From an uncultured Eubacteriales bacterium (GTDB taxonomy: Bacteria > Bacillota > Clostridia > Lachnospirales > Bianqueaceae): DNA of 12,751 nt. Shown here piece after piece: positions 7,283-12,751 of the stretch (position 1 is the first letter of the stretch; each line of letters begins with the position of its first letter). The stretch covers positions 1-12,751 of the forward strand of contig CABUPM010000065.1 in NCBI GenBank assembly GCA_902493345.1, in the 5' to 3' direction. The notes under the pieces are model-generated. The model worked only from the letters and a program-made list of their open reading frames with translations. It made no database searches and was not told where the DNA came from. A program made the translations under genes and the position numbers.

Positions 7283-9238
7283 TCACTGGTCTTCCAGAAC
7301 CTTCCGAATCTCCTTGGTACGGATCTCCCTGCAGATCTGATCGATAAAGCAATCCAGCTTCATGCTGCCCGCGTCGCCATCATAGCGGCTGCGCATGGAA
7401 ACTGTCTGCTCCTCTTCTTCCTTCTGGCCGACAACCAGCATATAGGGCACCTTATCCAGACGGCTCTCACGGATCTTGTAACCGATCTTCTCCGCACGGG
7501 TATCCACGCTGCAACGGATCTTATTCTTTTTCAGCTCCGCTCCGACCTTCTGCGCATAATCATGATACTTCTCGGAAATCGGCAGTACACGAACCTGTTC
7601 CGGGCACAGCCAGGTCGGGAACTTACCGGCATACTTTTCAATCAGCCACGCCAACGTTCTCTCATAGCAGCCCATGCTGGTACGGTGAATGATATACGGA
7701 CGGATCTTAGCTCCGTTCTCATCAACATAATACATGTCAAACTGCTCTGCCAGCAGCGCATCCCACTGCACCGTGATCATCGTATCTTCCTTGCCGTATA
7801 CGTTCTTGGCATTGATATCGACCTTGGGGCCATAGAAAGCAGCCTCGCCTACATCTTCTACGAATTTGACGCCCAGCTCCTGCAGAATAGAACGGATATG
7901 ACCTTCGGTCTGATCCCAGACTTCGGGTTCTCCGATATACTTCGCGCGATTGTTCGGATCCCACTTAGACAGATGATACGTTACGTCATCAGCCAGTCCC
8001 AGCGTCTCCAGCACATACTTCGCCAGCGCCAGGCAGTTCTTGAACTCCTGCACCATCTGATCCGGGCGGACAATCAGATGTCCTTCCGTGATCGTAAACT
8101 GACGGACACGGGTCAGGCCGTGCATCTCGCCGGAATCCTCATTCCGGAACAGCGTAGAGGTCTCGGAATAGCGCAGCGGCAGTTCGCGGTAGCTATGCTG
8201 CTTCGCCTTGTATACATAGTACTGGAAGGGGCAGGTCATGGGACGCAGCGCGAATACCTCTTTGTCCTTCTCCTCGTCGCCCAGCACAAACATGCCTTCT
8301 TTATAATGATCCCAGTGGCCGGAAATCTTATACAGATCGCTCTTGGCCATCAGCGGCGTCTTGGTGCGGATGTAACCCCACTCGTTGTCCTCCAGATCCT
8401 CGATCCAGCGCTGCAGCTCCTGCAGAATCTTCACGCCGTTCGGCATGATCAGCGGCAATCCTTGTCCGATCACGTCTACCGTGGTAAAGAGTTCCATCTC
8501 ACGGCCCAGGCGGTTATGATCCCGCTTCTTGATGTCCTCCAGATGTGCAAGGTACTCATCCAGTTCCGCCTTTTTGGTATATGCCGTGCCATAGATACGA
8601 GTCAGCATCTTATTCTTCTCGGATCCTCTCCAATACGCGCCGGAAGAAGAGATCAGCTTGAACGCCTTGATCGGCTTGGTGCTCATCAGATGCGGGCCAG
8701 CGCACAGATCAACAAAGCCGCCCTGATCATAGAAGGAGATCTCAGCGTCTTCCGAAAGATCCTGGATCAGCTCTACCTTATAAGGCTCTCCCTTTTCCTC
8801 CATGAAACGGATTGCCTCTGCCCGCGGCAGCGTAAAGCGGGTGATCTCATGAGCTTCCTTGATGATCTTCTTCATCTCCGCTTCGATCTTATCCAGATCC
8901 TCACGGCTAAACGACTGGCACTCAAAATCATAATAGAAGCCGGTATCGATCGACGGTCCGATGGCAAGCTTGGCCTCCGGATACAAACGCTTTACCGCTT
9001 CTGCCAGCACATGGGATGTCGTATGACGGTATGCCGCCCGGCCTGCCGGATCCTCAAACGTCAGAATGCTCACGGACGCGTCATGATCCACAACGGTACG
9101 AAGGTCCACCGTCTTGCCATCCACCTCTCCGGCGCAGGCCACTCTGGTCAGTCCCTCGCTGATGTCCCGCGCGATCTCATACACGCTCATCGCCTGCTCA
9201 TATTCTTTGCAGGACCCATCCTTCAATGTAATCTTCAT
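7283..9238 (-). CDS. thrS: Threonyl-tRNA synthetase
   Basis: 651 residues; charges tRNA-Thr in the cytoplasm. Domains in order: TGS (about 1-60), editing domain with H72 and H76 (RHTTSHVLAEAV) and C179/H183 (DLCAGPH), class II catalytic core (about 245-540), and anticodon-binding domain (about 545-645). The catalytic zinc ligands are C336 (RPMTCP), H387 and H518 (IIHRT). Motif 2 reads LFRNEDSGEMHGLTRVRQF. The segment usually written FTQDDAH is FTITEGH here, so this belongs to the divergent bacterial subgroup with SETSTLFRNE, but all zinc and editing residues are kept. ATG 9236-9238 is chosen because AAGGAG (9246-9251) lies 7 bases upstream. The frame is open to 9304 but that stretch is the T-box terminator. 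Expression is controlled by the upstream T-box leader. Confidence 0.98.
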   Translation of the reverse strand: MKITLKDGSCKEYEQAMSVYEIARDISEGLTRVACAGEVDGKTVDLRTVVDHDASVSILTFEDPAGRAAYRHTTSHVLAEAVKRLYPEAKLAIGPSIDTGFYYDFECQSFSREDLDKIEAEMKKIIKEAHEITRFTLPRAEAIRFMEEKGEPYKVELIQDLSEDAEISFYDQGGFVDLCAGPHLMSTKPIKAFKLISSSGAYWRGSEKNKMLTRIYGTAYTKKAELDEYLAHLEDIKKRDHNRLGREMELFTTVDVIGQGLPLIMPNGVKILQELQRWIEDLEDNEWGYIRTKTPLMAKSDLYKISGHWDHYKEGMFVLGDEEKDKEVFALRPMTCPFQYYVYKAKQHSYRELPLRYSETSTLFRNEDSGEMHGLTRVRQFTITEGHLIVRPDQMVQEFKNCLALAKYVLETLGLADDVTYHLSKWDPNNRAKYIGEPEVWDQTEGHIRSILQELGVKFVEDVGEAAFYGPKVDINAKNVYGKEDTMITVQWDALLAEQFDMYYVDENGAKIRPYIIHRTSMGCYERTLAWLIEKYAGKFPTWLCPEQVRVLPISEKYHDYAQKVGAELKKNKIRCSVDTRAEKIGYKIRESRLDKVPYMLVVGQKEEEEQTVSMRSRYDGDAGSMKLDCFIDQICREIRTKEIRKVLEDQ

Positions 9239-9260
9239 AGTCTCTCTCCTTTCTGGTAAT

Positions 9261-9295
9261 AAAAAAGTCCCCTTTCGCTCAATGCGAAAAGGGAC
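9261..9295 (-). terminator. Intrinsic terminator of the thrS T-box leader
   Basis: In the minus-strand RNA, GUCCCUUUUCGC (9284-9295) pairs with GCGAAAGGGGAC (9267-9278) across a 5-base loop; 12 base pairs including one U-G wobble. Six U residues follow (9261-9266). The structure stops transcription about 10 bases before the thrS ribosome binding site when the tRNA is charged. Confidence 0.93.
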
Positions 9296-9503
9296 GATAT
9301 TCATCGTGGTTCCACCCTGTTTCAGTCCTACGGACCCTTATGGGAATACCCTGACGGTAACGGAGTCACCGGGCCGGATTGGGGCCGCTCTGAGTTGGTC
9401 TTCATATGGTATCTTCGGAAGCGCTTTCAGCCGGTGACGCTTCTCTCTTTGCCTGAAATCCCATACTATTCTTCTCATCTGCGCTTTGTTCATATATCAG
9501 AAC
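9261..9503 (-). ncRNA. T-box riboswitch (tRNA-Thr sensing) of thrS
   Basis: The leader runs from the predicted start near 9503 to the terminator. The T-box sequence AGGGUGGAACCACGAU occupies 9303-9318; its UGGA should pair with the acceptor end of an uncharged tRNA and predicts a U discriminator. Stem I elements are visible on the minus strand: an AGUA loop-E segment (about 9465), AGAGAG, and a distal stem GAAGCG/CGCUUC with GGCUGAAAG. The most likely specifier codon is ACC (9408-9410), followed by A in the 3' side of the specifier loop; it encodes threonine, as expected for thrS. The exact codon register is less certain because TATGG in the opposite strand could pair with CCATA. Uncharged tRNA-Thr is expected to favour the antiterminator and turn thrS on. 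Confidence 0.93.
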
Positions 9504-9509
9504 ACCTTC

Positions 9510-9537
9510 ATTATAGCATTTCCATCTCAAATGTCAA
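9510..9537 (-). promoter_or_regulatory. SigA promoter of the thrS T-box leader
   Basis: Minus strand: perfect -35 TTGACA (9532-9537), 16-base spacer, extended -10 TGC-TATAAT with a perfect hexamer (9510-9515). The predicted start near 9503 sets the 5' end of the T-box RNA. Confidence 0.9.
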
Positions 9538-9573
9538 GCCCCAAACCCAAATTAAAAATATTTTTTTACAACC

Positions 9574-9602
9574 TTGCTCTTCCGTTTTAAATCCAGTATA
9601 AT
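9574..9602 (+). promoter_or_regulatory. SigA promoter of the NusG_II-Gx transporter pair
   Basis: -35 TTGCTC (9574-9579), 17-base spacer, perfect -10 TATAAT (9597-9602). It fires away from the thrS promoter; the two -35 boxes are 36 bases apart across an A/T-rich stretch (9551-9567) that could help both as upstream elements. The start codon of the first gene is 38 bases downstream. Confidence 0.82.
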
Positions 9603-9640
9603 GAAGCTGATCATATTCTTTATCGGAACGGAGTATCTCT

Positions 9641-10012
9641 ATGTCTGTGCAAAAACGCGCTCTTTTTTTATTGCTTCTCTTGGCAGTGCTTCTGGCCGCC
9701 GCAGGGCTGTGGATTCATTCCCGTACCCCATCCTCCGGAACGCCCTATGCACGAATTACCCAGGACGGAACGCTCCTATATGAGATCAACCTGGATACGG
9801 TAGAAACTCCGTATTTTCTCCAAATCACCGATGAAGCCGGCACGTATAATCAAATCGAAGTCTCCCACGGACAAATCCGTATGTCGCAGGCAAGCTGCCC
9901 GGACCAGATCTGCATTCATACCGGGTGGATCGAAACGGATGCATTGCCTATCGTTTGTTTGCCAAACCGGATCGTAATCGAAATCTTTTATTCCAAGGAG
10001 GTTTCTCCATGA
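9641..10012 (+). CDS. NusG domain II-containing, membrane-anchored protein
   Basis: 123 residues. One N-terminal hydrophobic segment (residues 7-25, after MSVQKR) anchors a small beta-rich domain outside the cell; there is no lipobox. The domain matches the NusG_II type by its conserved pattern ASCPDQICIHTGWIE (84-98) and PIVCLPNRIVIEI (103-115), with three cysteines C86, C91 and C106. It is not the transcription factor NusG; only the second domain fold is shared. Function is not established. The start at 9641 has GGAG at 9630-9633, and a SigA promoter lies just upstream. It overlaps the next gene by ATGA (10009-10012), so both are coupled. This family is commonly found next to Gx transporter proteins and, by recollection, in loci for flavin or electron-transfer functions, but no such partner gene is seen here. 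Confidence 0.86.
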   Translation: MSVQKRALFLLLLLAVLLAAAGLWIHSRTPSSGTPYARITQDGTLLYEINLDTVETPYFLQITDEAGTYNQIEVSHGQIRMSQASCPDQICIHTGWIETDALPIVCLPNRIVIEIFYSKEVSP

Positions 10013-10524
10013 ATTCCAACATTCGCCGGACCGCCCTCCTTGGCCTCTTTACCGCGGTCGCTCTGGCGCTTTACCTTGCGGAAAGCCTTCTGCCGCCGCC
10101 TCTGCCGGTTGCCGGAGTCCGTCTGGGGCTTGCCAATGTGGTCACACTGATCCTTCTGATCTATAATAGACCCAAGGACGCACTGGCCGTCCTGCTGGCA
10201 CGCATCCTCCTGGGCAGCATCTTCGCCGGGCAGATGCTCTCGTTTTTGTACAGCCTATGCGGCGGGCTCGTCTGCTTTTTTACCATGGCAGGACTTTTCC
10301 GTCTATTAAAGGGACATTATATTCCACTAATCAGTATCTTCGGGGCTCTGACACATAATCTGACGCAGCTGCTCGTGGCCGTCTGCCTCACTGCCATTCC
10401 TGGACTGGTTGCTTATCTGCCCATACTGATCCTCAGCGGGTGTATCACAGGCCTTTTCACAGGGCTCTGTGCGATGGCCGCGGTCCGCTTTCTCGGCAGA
10501 CGTATTTTTTCTGATAATAAATAA
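10009..10524 (+). CDS. Gx transporter family membrane protein (formerly heptaprenyl diphosphate synthase component I-like)
   Basis: 171 residues, nearly all hydrophobic, with about five membrane segments. Family marks are GVRLGLANVVTLILL (36-50) and GALTHNLTQLLVA (112-124). Older annotation calls this family heptaprenyl diphosphate synthase component I, but the protein has no prenyltransferase motif (no DDxxD) and looks like a small substrate-binding membrane subunit, similar in size and topology to ECF S components. The substrate is unknown. The start at ATG 10009 is set by AAGGAGG at 9995-10001 with 7-base spacing. The frame is open further upstream to 9925, but that would lie inside the preceding gene. 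The ATGA overlap with the NusG_II gene implies translational coupling. No terminator is visible before the next gene. Confidence 0.88.
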   Translation: MNSNIRRTALLGLFTAVALALYLAESLLPPPLPVAGVRLGLANVVTLILLIYNRPKDALAVLLARILLGSIFAGQMLSFLYSLCGGLVCFFTMAGLFRLLKGHYIPLISIFGALTHNLTQLLVAVCLTAIPGLVAYLPILILSGCITGLFTGLCAMAAVRFLGRRIFSDNK

Positions 10525-10538
10525 ATTTTATACAGATC

Positions 10539-10567
10539 TTTCTATTTTATATCGCTTGTGTTATAAT
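10539..10567 (+). promoter_or_regulatory. Extended -10 promoter of the second MATE gene
   Basis: TGT-TATAAT with the hexamer at 10562-10567 is a perfect extended -10. The -35 at 17-base spacing is TTTCTA (10539-10544), a poor match, as often seen with extended -10 promoters. It lies in the 78-base gap after the Gx transporter gene, 35 bases before the start codon. The same gap has no terminator hairpin. Confidence 0.65.
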
Positions 10568-10602
10568 AATTTTCGCATCATTTCAATAGGAGGTTCTCAT
10601 TT

Positions 10603-11976
10603 ATGCGAGTGCGCACCAAAACACCCGCCTCTATCACAGAGGGCGTTATCTGGAAAAATATGCTGTTGTTTTTTCTGCCCATTTTGCTGGGCACGTTTTT
10701 TCAGCAGCTGTACAATACGGCCGATGCCATTATCGTCGGCAACTTTGTGGGAAAGGAAGCCCTTGCGGCCGTGGGCGGCGCAAGCGGTACGCTGATTAAT
10801 CTCTTGGTCGGCTTTTTTGTCGGTATGGCCGGCGGCGCGACCGTCATCATCGCCCAATATTACGGCGCGCAGGATCATAAAAACATGCAGCTCGCTGTAC
10901 ATACCGCGATCGCTTTTGCCATCGTGGGCGGTATTGTCCTGACCATTATCGGCCTACTCTTCTCCGGTACGGCGCTGCGGCTGATGGGAACGCCAGACGA
11001 TGTATATCCGATGGCACGCACCTATATGATGATCTATTTTGCGGGTATGATCCCCAATTTGATCTATAATATCGGCTCCGGTATCCTGCGGGCGGTCGGT
11101 GACTCCAAACGGCCGCTGTATTTTCTGATCGTTGCCTGCCTGGTCAACATAGTATTGGACCTGCTGTTTGTAGGAGTCTTCCGCTGGGATGTCCTGGGTG
11201 TCGCCTTCGCGACGATCCTCTCTCAAACGGTAAGCGCCGTTTTGGTATGGATTGTCCTTGTACGTACTCCTGCCGCCTATCGTCTGGAGCTGTCCAAGCT
11301 GCGCATGCACCGGGCGACATTAGCCAGAATCATCCGCATCGGATTACCGGCCGGACTGCAGTCCGCCATGTATTCCATTTCCAATGTATTGGTACAGGCC
11401 AGCATCAATTCCTTCGGTACCAATGTCATGGCTGCCTGGACCGCCTTTGGTAAGCTGGATGGCATGCTCTGGATGGTCATGGGTGCTTTCGGTATCACTG
11501 TCGCCACCTTTTCCGGCCAGAATTTTGGCGCCGGTCAATACGACCGAATGCGTAAAAGTATCCGTACTGGACTGGTCATGGCAAGTATCGCTTCTCTACT
11601 GATCAGCCTGTTCTATATTCTCTTTGGCCGCGAGGCTCTCATGCTCTTCTTAAGTGATGAAACGACCATCTCTTATGGTTTGACCGTACTGATGATTTTT
11701 GTGCCGTTTTATGTCACCTATGTCCCGATCGAGGTCTTTTCCGGTGCCTGTCGAAGTGCCGGAGATTCTCTGCGGCCGATGCTCCTTACCGCGTTCGGCG
11801 TATGCGTCGTGCGTCTTGTATGGCTTGCGACAGCCGTTCAGATCTGGCACCGTCTGGAGGTATTGGCCGCCTGTTATCCGATTACCTGGATCCTGACTGC
11901 CATCCTCTTTACCATTTATTATCTGCGTGGGAACTGGTTCCGCCGCAATCTTCCCAAAAAAGAAGCAGAAAACTGA
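10603..11976 (+). CDS. MATE family multidrug/sodium antiporter (second copy)
   Basis: 457 residues with 12 predicted membrane segments in two lobes. The N-terminus (TEGVIWKNMLLFFLPILLGT, residues 12-31, then FFQQLYNTADAIIVGNFVG) and the paired loop motifs RAVGDSKRP (163-171) and RSAGDSLRP (384-392) are typical of the bacterial NorM/DinF-like MATE branch. The loop motifs differ clearly from those of the other exporter at 5824-7188, so the two are not a recent duplication. The substrate is unknown. AGGAGG (10588-10593) lies 9 bases before ATG 10603. The gene probably has its own extended -10 promoter. It ends 152 bases before the spore protein gene with no GC-rich terminator in between. Confidence 0.95.
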   Translation: MRVRTKTPASITEGVIWKNMLLFFLPILLGTFFQQLYNTADAIIVGNFVGKEALAAVGGASGTLINLLVGFFVGMAGGATVIIAQYYGAQDHKNMQLAVHTAIAFAIVGGIVLTIIGLLFSGTALRLMGTPDDVYPMARTYMMIYFAGMIPNLIYNIGSGILRAVGDSKRPLYFLIVACLVNIVLDLLFVGVFRWDVLGVAFATILSQTVSAVLVWIVLVRTPAAYRLELSKLRMHRATLARIIRIGLPAGLQSAMYSISNVLVQASINSFGTNVMAAWTAFGKLDGMLWMVMGAFGITVATFSGQNFGAGQYDRMRKSIRTGLVMASIASLLISLFYILFGREALMLFLSDETTISYGLTVLMIFVPFYVTYVPIEVFSGACRSAGDSLRPMLLTAFGVCVVRLVWLATAVQIWHRLEVLAACYPITWILTAILFTIYYLRGNWFRRNLPKKEAEN

Positions 11977-12004
11977 TTTTTCTTAAAAAAACATTTTTTG
12001 ACAC

Positions 12005-12033
12005 TCATAATGTCTGAGATTTGGGTCATCCTA
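12005..12033 (+). promoter_or_regulatory. Candidate SigG (forespore) promoter of the SASP gene
   Basis: TCATA at 12005-12009 (consensus gHATR) and CATCCTA at 12027-12033 (consensus CATnHTA) are spaced by 17 bases, as for forespore SigG promoters. SASP genes are SigG targets in Bacillus and Clostridium. Transcription would start near 12040, leaving a leader of about 90 bases. Confidence 0.55.
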
Positions 12034-12035
12034 TG

Positions 12036-12104
12036 ATTGAAGCCAAAACGCAGAGTACTGACGCGAGGCTTCAATAATACTCAGAGACTTCACCTGAAGC
12101 CTCG
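12036..12104 (+). repeat. Three-arm inverted repeat in the SASP leader (mutually exclusive hairpins)
   Basis: ATTGAAGCC (12036-12044) is the exact complement of GGCTTCAAT (12067-12075). CGAGGCTTCA (12064-12073) is the exact complement of TGAAGCCTCG (12095-12104). The middle arm is shared, so only one hairpin (9 bp or 10 bp) can form at a time. The second hairpin ends 9 bases before the AAGGAGG ribosome binding site (12114-12120). Confidence 0.7.
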
Positions 12105-12128
12105 TATCATAATAAGGAGGATACTCAA

Positions 12129-12332
12129 ATGTCTAATAAGACTGCTGTACCCCAGGCCAAGGAAGCCATGGAGAAGTTTAAGTATGAGGTTGCCAATGAG
12201 ATCGGCGTCCCGCTGAAGCAGGGTTATAACGGCGATCTGACTTCCGCTCAGAACGGATATGTCGGCGGTTATATGGTCAAGAAAATGATCGAGAAGGCCG
12301 AGCAGGAAATGTCCGGTAACGGCCGTTTCTAA
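12129..12332 (+). CDS. Alpha/beta-type small acid-soluble spore protein (SASP)
   Basis: 67 residues. These proteins coat forespore DNA, protect it from UV and heat, and are degraded at germination by the GPR protease. The GPR recognition segment is visible as KYEVANEIGV (residues 18-27), with the expected cut after E20. The DNA-binding segment SAQNGYVGGYMVKKMIEKAE (39-58) follows the conserved NGxVGGxxVKKMI pattern. Length is typical. The start is set by AAGGAGG (12114-12120) 8 bases before ATG. Expression is expected in the forespore from a SigG promoter at 12005-12033. A strong terminator follows immediately, so the gene is monocistronic. It marks the host as an endospore former. Confidence 0.97.
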   Translation: MSNKTAVPQAKEAMEKFKYEVANEIGVPLKQGYNGDLTSAQNGYVGGYMVKKMIEKAEQEMSGNGRF

Positions 12333-12346
12333 GGCAAACGAAGCAC

Positions 12347-12384
12347 GGAGCACCACAGTCCAATGTGGTGCTCCAAATTTTTTT
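12347..12384 (+). terminator. Intrinsic terminator after the SASP gene
   Basis: GGAGCACCACA (12347-12357) and TGTGGTGCTCC (12364-12374) form a perfect 11-bp stem with a 6-base loop, followed by AAA and seven T residues (12378-12384). It begins 14 bases after the SASP stop. Confidence 0.95.
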
Positions 12385-12429
12385 ATTATATTTAAGCTTA
12401 AACTAAGGTTCATGAGATATCCTGTATCT

Positions 12430-12538
12430 GTACTTCAAAGAAAGACAAAAGGAGGATATAGTGTGAAAGAAAGTAGAGGACAGCCATAAATGGACGCACT
12501 TTACTAAGCTGTCTTAATCAGGCAACTTTTTGAAGTGC
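12430..12538 (+). other. Nested inverted repeats beside the transposase (possible structured RNA or element end)
   Basis: An outer helix can form between 12430-12440 (GTACTTCAAAG) and 12528-12538 (TTTGAAGTGC at its core), and an inner helix between 12477-12484 (AGGACAGC) and 12508-12515 (GCTGTCTT). The three non-Watson-Crick pairs (12431-12537, 12440-12528, 12478-12514) are G-U in a plus-strand transcript but A-C in a minus-strand one, which favours plus-strand RNA. No known family was recognised. The segment lies downstream of the transposase stop, where the non-coding end of an insertion sequence would be expected. The 12385-12429 stretch before it holds only the palindrome TTTAAGCTTAAA (12391-12402). 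Confidence 0.4.
12463..12489 (+). other. Eight-codon frame behind a strong ribosome binding site (possible broken gene start)
   Basis: AAAAGGAGG (12447-12455) is followed at 7-base spacing by GTG and the codons for MKESRGQP, then TAA (12487-12489). The signal for translation start is as good as that of any gene in the window, but the frame is far too short for an ordinary protein. It may be the 5' remnant of a gene cut by the neighbouring insertion sequence, a leader peptide, or chance. Confidence 0.35.
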
Positions 12539-12558
12539 TATAGGCATAGTGAATTAGA

Positions 12559-12751
12559 TCAAGAAGCTAACGGTTCATCAGGTGGGAATAATCCTTCTCG
12601 CTGCAATAGTTTCTTGGCTTGCTTGATAGCTTTTGCTTTCTGTTTTTCAACAAGAGCCTCAGGCATATCGATTTTAAAAAGGTCGCTCGGATTCCACTGC
12701 TCACCAGTAGACAGCATCTGATAGATGGCGGTGAGAAGCATACGGGCAATA
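12559..12751 (-). CDS. Transposase, IS110-like, C-terminal part (runs off right edge)
   Basis: The minus-strand frame is open from the window edge to a TGA at 12559-12561, giving the last 63 residues. The visible part reads IARMLLTAIYQMLSTGEQW followed by NPSDLFKIDMPEAL and a lysine-rich helix (EKQKAKAIKQAKKLL). The IARMLLTAIYxML pattern near the C-terminus is what IS110/IS116/IS902 transposases show, by recollection. The catalytic DEDD part and the Ser-containing Tnp20 domain lie outside the window, so the family is not proven and activity cannot be judged. Internal ATG codons at 12741 and 12749 are not true starts. IS110 elements use a bridge RNA encoded in a non-coding end, which makes the flanking sequence of interest. 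Confidence 0.6.
   Translation of the reverse strand, partial: IARMLLTAIYQMLSTGEQWNPSDLFKIDMPEALVEKQKAKAIKQAKKLLQREGLFPPDEPLAS

Noticed and set aside
7097..9259. A 720-codon open frame on the plus strand opposite thrS
   Set aside because: It is antisense to thrS, whose motifs are unmistakable, starts inside the MATE gene, has no ribosome binding site and no recognisable domain. Long antisense frames are common opposite genes of this codon use.
9239..9304. A 22-residue N-terminal extension of thrS
   Set aside because: It would be encoded by the T-box terminator and antiterminator region; the ATG at 9238 has its own strong ribosome binding site and gives the usual N-terminus.
9488..9503. GTTC-N8-GAAC inverted repeat near the thrS start site as a second SOS box
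   Set aside because: The half-sites are in the wrong order and spacing for LexA; it probably forms a small 5' hairpin of the T-box RNA or is chance.
11977..12000. A/T runs after the second MATE gene as a terminator
   Set aside because: The stretch has T and A runs but no GC-containing stem, so it does not qualify as an intrinsic terminator.
12108..12114. CATAATA as the SigG -10 box of the SASP gene
   Set aside because: It matches the consensus, but transcription would begin at or after the ribosome binding site at 12114-12120, leaving the gene untranslatable. CATCCTA at 12027-12033 is preferred.
12090..12413. A 107-codon minus-strand frame opposite the SASP gene
   Set aside because: It runs through the terminator and opposite a clear SASP gene, with no start signal or family match.
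1..12751. CRISPR array, tRNA or rRNA genes, prophage
   Set aside because: No regularly spaced repeats, no cloverleaf sequences, no rRNA segments and no phage genes were seen on reading both strands.

Overview
The window looks like chromosome from a spore-forming, Gram-positive Clostridia bacterium, most likely of the Lachnospiraceae type. The evidence is an alpha/beta-type small acid-soluble spore protein gene, a T-box leader in front of thrS, a Gram-positive style LexA box, strong AAGGAGG ribosome binding sites, and SigA promoters close to TTGACA/TATAAT. The genus cannot be fixed from the sequence alone. Everything below was read by eye, without database searches.

Left two thirds (1-9503, all on the minus strand, so read from right to left). 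The T-box leader (9261-9503) controls thrS (7283-9238). Next come a MATE exporter (5824-7188), rmuC with an overlapping D-2-hydroxyacid dehydrogenase (4463-5743 and 3490-4470), then a DUF1385 membrane protein, an Xaa-Pro aminopeptidase and a transglutaminase-like protein that runs off the left edge (2611-3408, 825-2597, 1-817). Spacing and promoters split this into four units: thrS alone; the MATE gene; a rmuC-dehydrogenase pair behind a promoter with a perfect GAAC-N4-GTTC LexA-type operator; and the DUF1385-pepP-transglutaminase unit behind TTGCGA-17-TATAAT.

Centre (9504-9640). A short divergent promoter region separates the thrS T-box promoter from a rightward TTGCTC-17-TATAAT promoter.

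Right third (9574-12384, plus strand). A membrane-anchored NusG domain II protein overlaps a Gx transporter family membrane protein by 4 bases. A second, unrelated MATE exporter and a SASP gene follow. The SASP gene has a plausible SigG promoter, a leader with two mutually exclusive hairpins, and a strong terminator.

Right edge (12385-12751). The character changes here. The minus strand holds the C-terminal 63 residues of a transposase that resembles the IS110 family and leaves the window. Between it and the SASP terminator is a 109-base segment that can fold into two nested helices on the plus strand. This segment contains a near-perfect ribosome binding site followed by an 8-codon reading frame. 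It may be the non-coding end of the element or the 5' end of a gene broken by the insertion.

Most of the window is ordinary core genome. The parts most worth a second look are regulatory: the LexA box at rmuC, the palindrome that overlaps a promoter between thrS and the MATE gene, the switch-like SASP leader, and the structured segment beside the transposase.
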